Assembly: GCA_041666985.1 (NCBI GenBank)
Contig: JBAYFV010000111.1
Span: forward strand, 1 to 10,476
Length of the DNA: 10,476 nt
Source of the DNA: GWF2-50-93 sp041666985
Lineage (GTDB): Bacteria; Verrucomicrobiota; Lentisphaeria; Victivallales; GWF2-50-93
Reading direction: 5' to 3'
This document shows, one piece after another, positions 5,505-10,476 of this stretch. The notes under the pieces are model-generated. The model did not search any database, was not told the DNA's origin, and saw only the letters and a program-made list of their open reading frames with translations. Numbering within the stretch: the stretch's first letter is position 1; every line of letters begins with the position of its first letter. Made by a program: the position numbers and the translations under genes.

Positions 5505-6647
5505 TTATTTTTTCCTGCGGAAAAAAGAGACTATGTCCATTATTCTCTGCGCCGGGTAGCGGAGTTCAATCGCCTTCACCGGACACGCTTCGATGCAACA
5601 CATGCAAAGTATGCATTTGCCTGAATCAACCGAATACCTTCCTGATGAAAACTCAACCGCCTTCTGGCTGCACACCTTGAAACATTTTCCGCATTTGACG
5701 CATGTGTCCTGTTTTATCCTGGGTCTGCACCTGAGGAGCATTGTGAGGATCTTGAAGGCAGGTTCGGGAAAGCGGTGCAGGGTGTCGGAGATGGATCTTT
5801 TCGCCTTCATGTTTTTCATTTTCTCCCAGCCGTCGCCATTCTTTTCAATCAGTTCCGGGCTGGCTGTTCCAAACCCCAGCGATTCGGCTTTCACAAGGAT
5901 TGGAATCTCCCGGGCCGTGTAACCGTAGACGGCACACGCGCAGGAGTCAACCGCAACCGCGTCCGCTCCCGCGAAAATGAGCCCTGACTTGAAAGGGAAT
6001 CCGGCTGCGGGGCCGTCTCCCGCCATTGATTCGACTGCGTCCATGATCACGAAGTCCGGTCTGACGATCCCGTAGACAGACGCAAGGAAATCCGCCATTT
6101 TCCTGGGGGAGGGGCATTTCCCGTGAAATCCGCTTTTCGCCTCTCCGACCACAAGTCCGTAGGAGTTTTTCACTGCACCGGTCATCTTTGTGAGAAGATG
6201 TGTTTTGAGTTTCGGAAGGGAAATGAAGACATCGAAGGAGCCGAGTTCCTTCAGTACCGGCACATTGCCGTAGCCGGGAACTTCCTTCCTGACAAAATCC
6301 CCGACCGGGATGAGTTCCACCTTTTCCTCGTCCGCAATTTTCCTCATACCTGTTTTCTCCCAGAGCTCATCCCAGGGATAATTCCCGGCGGGACTGTCGG
6401 CGACAGTTATTTTATCAACGCCTTTCCTGCGAAGTTCGCGGATTACGGCGCGCACCAGTTCGGGATGGGTCGTGACACATTGCTCCGGTGTCCGTGCGCT
6501 CAGGAGATTAGGTTTCAACAGGACGTTCGCCCCGGGTTTTAATTTCGCCGGCCATCCGCCCGCAAGTTCTACGGCAAGCCTTATTTTCGCTTCCAGAAGA
6601 GGAAGACCGTATGATTCGCAAATAACTGCTGAAACTGTTGTATTCAT
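5505..6647 (-). CDS. DUF362 domain protein with C-terminal 2x[4Fe-4S] ferredoxin domain
   Basis: From the ATG at 6647 the product has 380 residues. Residues 1 to about 265 are the DUF362 domain, with VLLKPNLLS (42-50), VADSPAGNYPW (82-92), FISLPKLKTHLLTKMTGAVKN (read from 141 to 161), DAVESMAGDGP (203-213), and FAGADAVAVDSCA (225-237). The C-terminal part carries two cluster-binding motifs, C316-x2-C319-x2-C322-x3-C326 and C345-x2-C348-x2-C351-x3-C355-P. Two [4Fe-4S] clusters and an electron-transfer role are therefore expected, but the substrate of DUF362 proteins is not established. The frame extends 38 codons further upstream, to 6761, but that part is only palindromic repeat DNA, so the shorter start is preferred. 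No clear ribosome site precedes either start. Palindromic repeats abut both ends of the gene. Confidence 0.83.
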   Translation of the reverse strand: MNTTVSAVICESYGLPLLEAKIRLAVELAGGWPAKLKPGANVLLKPNLLSARTPEQCVTTHPELVRAVIRELRRKGVDKITVADSPAGNYPWDELWEKTGMRKIADEEKVELIPVGDFVRKEVPGYGNVPVLKELGSFDVFISLPKLKTHLLTKMTGAVKNSYGLVVGEAKSGFHGKCPSPRKMADFLASVYGIVRPDFVIMDAVESMAGDGPAAGFPFKSGLIFAGADAVAVDSCACAVYGYTAREIPILVKAESLGFGTASPELIEKNGDGWEKMKNMKAKRSISDTLHRFPEPAFKILTMLLRCRPRIKQDTCVKCGKCFKVCSQKAVEFSSGRYSVDSGKCILCMCCIEACPVKAIELRYPAQRIMDIVSFFRRKK

Positions 6648-6656
6648 AATGATTTG

Positions 6657-6736
6657 GTGGCACAGACATTCCTGTCTGTGATCTTTTTCCTGTTTAAAAT
6701 CTAAAATACGGTCACAGACAGGAATGTCTGTGCTAC
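6657..6736. repeat. Inverted pair of palindromic repeats upstream of DUF362
   Basis: CACAGACA-TTCC-TGTCTGTG (6661-6680) and CACAGACA-GGAA-TGTCTGTG (6713-6732) are each palindromes with 8-bp arms and are exact reverse complements of one another; identity covers 22 bases (6660-6681 against 6712-6733). They face each other across 30 bases, a two-unit arrangement typical of REP/BIME-type elements. The first lies 13 bases upstream of the DUF362 ATG and the second 17 bases before the -35 box of the lpd promoter. The related copy at 5481-5503 differs mainly by G for A in the arms. Confidence 0.75.
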
Positions 6737-6749
6737 TCTGGAATCCCGC

Positions 6750-6777
6750 TTGAGATTCCAATTAAAAACTATATAAT
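6750..6777 (+). promoter_or_regulatory. Promoter for lpdA
   Basis: TTGAGA (6750-6755) and a consensus TATAAT (6772-6777) are spaced by 16 bases in AT-rich DNA, predicting a transcript start near 6784 and a leader of about 47 bases before the preferred ATG at 6831. A second TATAAT at 6804-6809 has no suitably spaced -35 box. No operator-like palindrome was seen in the spacer. Confidence 0.55.
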
Positions 6778-6830
6778 ATTAACCTGTTTTTGATTTTAAG
6801 AAATATAATATAAGCATGAAAGGTTGTTTT

Positions 6831-8234
6831 ATGCCTGAAAAATTTGATATCTGTGTGATTGGAGCCGGCCCCGGCGGCTATGTTTCAGCGATTCGTGCAG
6901 CCCACAACGGTGCGAAAGTCGCAATTGTCGAAAAAGAACATATGGGCGGAACCTGTCTTAACTGGGGTTGCATCCCCACCAAAACCCTGATTGCCTCAAC
7001 CGAAGTTCTGAGCAAGGCGAAGAAGGCTTCCGATTTCGGAATTAGAATTAAAGGAGAGATCGTTCCCGACTGGCCGGCGATGCTAGGCAGGAAAGATTCC
7101 GTTGTCGAAAAACTCCGTGGCGGGATTGTAGGACTTCTGAAGAACGCCGGAGTCGCGGTTTTCACCGGAGACGCCTCTTTCATTGACAGAAAAAGCATTG
7201 CCGTTGAGGCAAATGACGGCAAAAGGGAAAAGGTGTCTGCGGAGAAATTCATCATCGCAAGCGGTTCCGAACCTGCAATGCCCGGATTCATACCGAAGTC
7301 AAAACGCATAATCACATCCACGGAGCTTCTTTCAATAAAGGAAATTCCCGGCTCCCTGCTTGTACTCGGCGGCGGTGTGATCGGCTGCGAGTTCGCATGT
7401 CTTTTCGCCGAACTCGGAACCAGGGTGACAGTTGTCGAGATGATGCCGAACATTCTCCCTCTCCAGGACAAGGAGCTTTCCAGGGTTCTGGCAAGGGAGA
7501 TGAAAGCGCATGGAATCGAAATTTTCACAGGCGCGCCTCTCGAAAAGATCGCGGCGGATGCCAAGTCCGTCAGCGGAACCGTGGGCGACGAGAAGCTTTC
7601 CGCGGACTACATGCTTGTGTCAATCGGGAGGGTTCCGGTCAGCAAGCCACTGAATCTCAAGGCGGCCGGAGTCGTTGCGAACGAAAAGGGCTGGATTCCT
7701 GTGGATTCCAAATGCAGGACAAGCGTACCGAATATTTACGCGATAGGCGACGTTACAGGGCGTGTGCAGCTTGCGCATTTCGCAAGCGCGATGGGTTTCT
7801 GTGCGGCCGACAACGCCTGCGGAATCCGCAATGAAATCAGCGACGATCTCGTGCCCGGCTGTATTTTCACCTGCCCTGAAATCGGGACTGTCGGACTGAG
7901 CGAAGAGCAGTGCAAGGAAAAGAACATTCAGTATAATGTGGGGAAATTCCCGTTTGCGGCGCTTGGAAAGGCTATGGCGATAAATGAGACTTCCGGGTTC
8001 TGCAAGATAATTTCATCTGTTGAAACAGATCAGGTGCTTGGCGTACATATTGTCGGGCCGCATGCAACGGATTTGATTTCCGAGGCGGTTACCGCAATGA
8101 GTCTTGAAGTCACTGCAAAAGCGCTTGGAAAGGCGATTCATGCCCATCCGACCCTTGGCGAGGCCATGATGGAGGCGGCACATGCTGTTCACGGGGAATC
8201 AGTCCATATGGCGGCGCCAAGGAGGCATAAGTGA
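6831..8234 (+). CDS. lpdA: Dihydrolipoamide dehydrogenase (E3)
   Basis: The 467-residue flavoprotein reoxidises dihydrolipoyl groups of 2-oxoacid dehydrogenase or glycine cleavage complexes, passing electrons through FAD and a redox disulfide to NAD+ in the cytoplasm. Landmarks in order: GAGPGG (11-16) of the FAD fold; the disulfide GGTCLNWGCIPTK (39-51) with C42 and C47; GGGVIG (180-185) with E203 at the end of the second strand, favouring NAD over NADP; YAIGDV (303-308) of the second FAD contact; and the C-terminal base pair H439-P and E444 in HAHPTLGE. All catalytic residues are present and length is normal. AAAGG seven bases before the ATG at 6831 supports this start; an in-frame ATG at 6816 would add five residues but lacks a ribosome site. 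No E1, E2 or lipoylation genes adjoin, so it may serve several complexes. Confidence 0.93.
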   Translation: MPEKFDICVIGAGPGGYVSAIRAAHNGAKVAIVEKEHMGGTCLNWGCIPTKTLIASTEVLSKAKKASDFGIRIKGEIVPDWPAMLGRKDSVVEKLRGGIVGLLKNAGVAVFTGDASFIDRKSIAVEANDGKREKVSAEKFIIASGSEPAMPGFIPKSKRIITSTELLSIKEIPGSLLVLGGGVIGCEFACLFAELGTRVTVVEMMPNILPLQDKELSRVLAREMKAHGIEIFTGAPLEKIAADAKSVSGTVGDEKLSADYMLVSIGRVPVSKPLNLKAAGVVANEKGWIPVDSKCRTSVPNIYAIGDVTGRVQLAHFASAMGFCAADNACGIRNEISDDLVPGCIFTCPEIGTVGLSEEQCKEKNIQYNVGKFPFAALGKAMAINETSGFCKIISSVETDQVLGVHIVGPHATDLISEAVTAMSLEVTAKALGKAIHAHPTLGEAMMEAAHAVHGESVHMAAPRRHK

Positions 8235-8266
8235 ACCGTGGTTTTTCAACGGTATTCCGGCAAATT

Positions 8267-8308
8267 GATTGTTTGACAATCCACATGAGGCGGATTATTA
8301 AACAATCC
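8267..8308 (+). promoter_or_regulatory. Promoter and palindromic operator-like site for the AsmA-like gene
   Basis: TTGACA (8273-8278) and TATTAA (8296-8301) are 17 bases apart, with a predicted start near 8308 and a 20-base leader ending in a full AAAGGAGGT ribosome site (8316-8324 region). The -35 box lies inside the palindrome GATTGT-TTG-ACAATC (8267-8281), and a further half-site AAACAATCC (8300-8308) overlaps the -10 edge. Repeats at both promoter boxes are typical of repressor operators; the regulator is unknown. Confidence 0.5.
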
Positions 8309-8328
8309 ATAAACAAAGGAGGTAACAC

Positions 8329-9069
8329 GTGAAGCCCAAATCGAAGAAACGGTTGAAGAAAATATTGCTTGTTTCCTGCGTTTTCATCATGGCCTTGATC
8401 ACGTTGTTGTATTTATTCCTCGGATATATTGTCAGGAGCGCCGTGGAAACTGTTGTACCCGGAATAACCGGAACTCCGGTAAAAATGGAAAGTTTCAGTT
8501 TTTCCATATTCACAGGCAGGGCGAAAATGAAAAATTTTGTGATTGCGAATCCGAAGGGTTTCAACACGGAATACGCTTTCAGGCTCGGGAGCATAGTTGT
8601 TGACATCAACATGGACACTTTATTGTCAAGGAAACTTGTGATTGACGAGATAAGGATTGAGGAAACGCAAATCATTTACGAAGTCGGTCTTGGTACAAGC
8701 AATCTTGGTGAAATTAAAAGTAACATAGATAAGTTTGTCAAGGGGGACAAGCCGAAGGAAGAGAAGGCGGAAGCTCCGAAAAAAGCCGGCGAGGGGAAGA
8801 AAGTCCAGATAAATAACTTCTATTTCAACGGTGCAGGTGTTTCACTCAGCGCAGTTCTTCTTCAGGGCGGAAAAACAACAATGCCCATCCCGGACATACA
8901 TCTTAAAGACATAGGTAAAGAGGAGAAGGGCGCTTCAATCGGGGAAGTCGCCGATGAAATCTTTACGTCCATCTACTCTTCCATCGGCAAAGTGGCCGGA
9001 TCGGGCGCAGAGGCGATAAAAGGGATCGGGAATGAAACCTGGAATAAAGTCAAGGGGATTTTCAAGTGA
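8329..9069 (+). CDS. AsmA/DUF748-like inner-membrane anchored protein
   Basis: A 246-residue protein starting at GTG, fixed by a consensus ribosome site AAAGGAGGT five bases upstream. A lysine-rich N-terminus (2-11) precedes one hydrophobic segment at about 12-34, giving a signal-anchor with the rest in the periplasm. Residues about 47-137 read like the start of AsmA-type proteins: GTPVKMESFSFSIFTGRAKM (48-67), IANPKGF (72-78), then RKLVIDEIRIEE (101-112) and a conserved YEVG...NLGEI (117-129). A charged Lys/Glu/Ala linker (138-158) and a second strand-rich part VQINNFYFNGAGVSLS (159-174) follow. The C-terminus (about 200-246) is predicted helical. AsmA-family proteins take part in outer-membrane lipid transport or biogenesis, but this one is much shorter than E. 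coli AsmA, so function is unassigned. Confidence 0.68.
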   Translation: MKPKSKKRLKKILLVSCVFIMALITLLYLFLGYIVRSAVETVVPGITGTPVKMESFSFSIFTGRAKMKNFVIANPKGFNTEYAFRLGSIVVDINMDTLLSRKLVIDEIRIEETQIIYEVGLGTSNLGEIKSNIDKFVKGDKPKEEKAEAPKKAGEGKKVQINNFYFNGAGVSLSAVLLQGGKTTMPIPDIHLKDIGKEEKGASIGEVADEIFTSIYSSIGKVAGSGAEAIKGIGNETWNKVKGIFK

Positions 9070-9162
9070 TATCCGGACATCCGGTATCCAATGATGAAGG
9101 ACACGGATATTGGAAATTCCTTAACTTGACGGGAATGTGTCCGGACGGGGCATGTTAATATT

Positions 9163-9190
9163 TTGAATTCACTTTAATCTGATGTATTTT
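9163..9190 (+). promoter_or_regulatory. Weak promoter candidate for the PqiC-like lipoprotein gene
   Basis: TTGAAT (9163-9168) and TATTTT (9185-9190), 16 bases apart, each match four of six consensus bases and would start transcription near 9197. That leaves 24 bases before the ATG at 9221 and would exclude the alternative ATG at 9182. The upstream gap also contains GATA-(T)-CCGG / CCGG-TATC pairing near 9069-9090, which may end or attenuate transcripts of the preceding gene. Confidence 0.28.
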
Positions 9191-9220
9191 AAACTGGAAA
9201 ATGACAAGAGGGAAAATTTC

Positions 9221-9784
9221 ATGTCGCGTCTTGCAATTACCAGAGTCCTGATGATTCCAGTTGCAGTTTTAATGATTGCGGGTTGTGTTTTCACAAAAGA
9301 AAGATTCACACCTGTCAGATATTATGATATAGGCAACCCAGAGGCGGTGAAATCGCCGATATGCCTGAAAGTCGGCTCCTTCGCCGTAACAGGTCCCTAT
9401 AGGCAGGAGATGATTTACAGGACGGAGAAAAACGAGCTGTTAAGGGATCAGTACAACAAATGGGCCCTTACTCCCGACATACTCCTGAGACGCTATCTTA
9501 AGATGTCTTACCCCGGGGAAACTTCAAGGGAATCCGGGGTTGCAATTACCGGGAACATCCTCGCTTTCGAGGCCGACATTCTGAAAAAAGAGGTTCTTTT
9601 CACTGTGGAGTACAGGATAACGGCTCAGGCGAATCCAAATGCTGCGGCCCTGGAGAAAACCTCAGCATTCAGGGCGAAGCTTGATGATACGTCCCCTGAA
9701 GCTTTTGCCCGGGCCATGTCGCACGCAGTTTCTGATTTCACCGAAAGCCTGTCTTCTGATTTCAAAAAAATATCTAACAAGTAA
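9221..9784 (+). CDS. PqiC-like ABC-type transport auxiliary lipoprotein
   Basis: From the ATG at 9221 the product has 187 residues, with a lipoprotein signal ending in the lipobox I-A-G-C (C22). The start is chosen because AGAGGG precedes it and the signal then has normal length; an ATG at 9182 would add 13 polar residues ahead of the signal. The mature part shows the PqiC/DUF330 pattern: RYYDIGNP (33-40), LKVGSFAVTGPYRQEMIYRT (49-68), ELLRDQYNKWALTPDILLRRYL (read from 72 to 93), then a beta-rich core and a C-terminal helix. In E. coli PqiC is an outer-membrane lipoprotein that completes the PqiAB (MCE) lipid-transport system. No MCE, permease or ATPase gene is in the window; the neighbour is an AsmA-like protein. 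Seventeen bases separate it from the CBS gene, so they are probably co-transcribed. Confidence 0.75.
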   Translation: MSRLAITRVLMIPVAVLMIAGCVFTKERFTPVRYYDIGNPEAVKSPICLKVGSFAVTGPYRQEMIYRTEKNELLRDQYNKWALTPDILLRRYLKMSYPGETSRESGVAITGNILAFEADILKKEVLFTVEYRITAQANPNAAALEKTSAFRAKLDDTSPEAFARAMSHAVSDFTESLSSDFKKISNK

Positions 9785-9801
9785 AATAACTGGAGCTTAA
9801 A

Positions 9802-10260
9802 ATGAAACTGAAGAAGATTCTTTCTGAAAAAGTTAAAAATCATGGAGTCTGCTCGTTAAGGGCGACGGCGACCATTAAAGAGGCGGCTGAGAAGCTGGCC
9901 GAGAACAATGTAGGCTGTCTTCTGGTGACCGATCCTGGAAATCCGGAAAGATACGTCGGGATCATAGCCCAGACGGACATAATAAAAAAATGTGCGGCCG
10001 ATGACAATTTCCGTGAACTTAAAGTTCAGGAAATCATGGTTAAAGACATGATAGTGGCAACCGGAGAAGATGAGGTTGAATATATCGTGAAGGTAATGAA
10101 CAGGCATAAGATCCATCACATTCCGGTGATAGAAAAAGGAAAGATCTGCGGGATTATTTCCATAACCGACATAATCGGATCGCTGCACGAGGAAGATGAA
10201 ATCAAGATTCACTACCTCAGCGACTACATGGGCGGAACTTACGGAAGCAACGTGTTCTAA
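9802..10260 (+). CDS. CBS-domain pair protein
   Basis: The 152-residue protein is made almost entirely of two CBS domains, at about 7-64 and 74-131. Domain-ending motifs are VGIIAQTDIIKKC (52-64) and CGIISITDIIGSL (116-128); the T-D pairs at 58-59 and 122-123 are the usual ribose-contacting positions, so binding of an adenosyl ligand such as AMP, ATP or SAM is likely. A short tail with HYLSDYMGGTYG (137-148) follows. Stand-alone CBS pairs are energy-sensing regulators of partner enzymes or transporters; the partner here is not identifiable. GGAG seven bases before the ATG is a good ribosome site. The gene lies 17 bases after the lipoprotein gene and 49 bases before the phosphoribosyltransferase gene on the same strand. 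Confidence 0.9.
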   Translation: MKLKKILSEKVKNHGVCSLRATATIKEAAEKLAENNVGCLLVTDPGNPERYVGIIAQTDIIKKCAADDNFRELKVQEIMVKDMIVATGEDEVEYIVKVMNRHKIHHIPVIEKGKICGIISITDIIGSLHEEDEIKIHYLSDYMGGTYGSNVF

Positions 10261-10309
10261 GGCGAGCTGTGGTTATTTTAACGACTTACCCCTTCCTGAA
10301 AACGAGGAA

Positions 10310-10476
10310 ATGAAACTCCGGAAAATAGAAACGCTGATTGCCGAAAGACGGATACGCAGAAGAGTCGCCGAGCTTGGCAGGGAAATATCCGCTTATTACG
10401 GGGAAAAACATCTTACAGTCATTTTTGTTTCCAGCGGGGCGGTTGTTTTTGCGGCGGATCTGATCAGGAATATAAA
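10310..10476 (+). CDS. hpt: Hypoxanthine phosphoribosyltransferase, N-terminal fragment
   Basis: From the ATG at 10310 the frame is open to the window end, giving 55 residues. The pattern ETLIAERRIRRRVAELGREI (7-26), ISAYYGEKHLTVIFV (26-40) and GAVVFAADLIRNI (43-55) matches the start of bacterial hypoxanthine/guanine phosphoribosyltransferases (LISEEQI..RV.ELG..IS..Y.....L..V..GA..F.ADL.R), which salvage purine bases with PRPP in the cytoplasm. The catalytic PRPP loop is beyond the edge. The usual Lys (or Arg) before the first Gly in the pyrophosphate-binding loop reads Ser42 in VSSGA. GAGG lies only two or three bases from the ATG, a tight spacing, and no other start codon in frame is available upstream. 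Family assignment is good given the partial sequence. Confidence 0.78.
   Translation, partial: MKLRKIETLIAERRIRRRVAELGREISAYYGEKHLTVIFVSSGAVVFAADLIRNI

Noticed and set aside
6657..6736. CRISPR repeat-spacer array
   Set aside because: Only two units, in opposite orientation, with no regular spacing and no cas genes.
6648..6761. N-terminal extension of the DUF362 protein by 38 codons
   Set aside because: It consists of translated palindromic repeats; DUF362 proteins normally begin where MNTTVSAVICESYG begins.
9182..9220. Earlier ATG for the PqiC-like lipoprotein
   Set aside because: It lacks a ribosome site and would place 13 mostly polar residues before an otherwise normal lipoprotein signal.

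Overview
The window looks like chromosomal DNA of a Gram-negative bacterium of roughly 50 % GC. An outer membrane is implied by a WaaP-like sugar kinase, a PqiC-like lipoprotein and an AsmA-like inner-membrane anchored protein. A secreted prenyltransferase/squalene-oxidase-fold protein, a zinc-ribbon Ser/Thr-kinase-like protein and many interspersed palindromic repeats suggest the Planctomycetes-Verrucomicrobia-Lentisphaerae group, perhaps Lentisphaerota. That placement is inference; no rRNA or tRNA gene is present to test it.

Layout, left to right. (1) 1-123, minus: the 5' end of a GntR-family regulator, with a near-consensus promoter whose -10 box lies in an imperfect palindrome. (2) 124-592: non-coding, with several hairpins and a compound palindromic repeat. 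(3) 593-2890, plus: a WaaP/Kdo-type kinase and a zinc-ribbon kinase-fold protein with a degenerate DFG motif, separated by a roughly 300-bp element with long inverted ends and nested internal hairpins. (4) 6647-2925, minus: DUF362 protein with two [4Fe-4S] clusters, small cupin, secreted prenyltransferase-repeat protein, and an AzoR-type flavin NADH oxidoreductase. Gaps of 78 to 157 bases suggest several transcription units rather than one tight operon. The DUF362 gene has a copy of one palindromic repeat family at each end. (5) 6831-8234, plus: dihydrolipoamide dehydrogenase, divergent from DUF362, with its own promoter and no E1/E2 genes nearby. (6) 8329-10476, plus: AsmA-like membrane protein, PqiC-like lipoprotein, CBS-pair protein, and the 5' end of a hypoxanthine phosphoribosyltransferase gene.

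Functional themes are envelope biogenesis or lipid handling (WaaP-like kinase, AsmA-like protein, PqiC-like lipoprotein) and redox metabolism (Lpd, AzoR, DUF362-ferredoxin). I found no complete CRISPR array, phage, transposase, toxin-antitoxin pair or recognisable defence system. The most unusual items are the structured element at 1421-1731, the probable zinc-ribbon pseudokinase, and the repeat-bracketed DUF362 gene.
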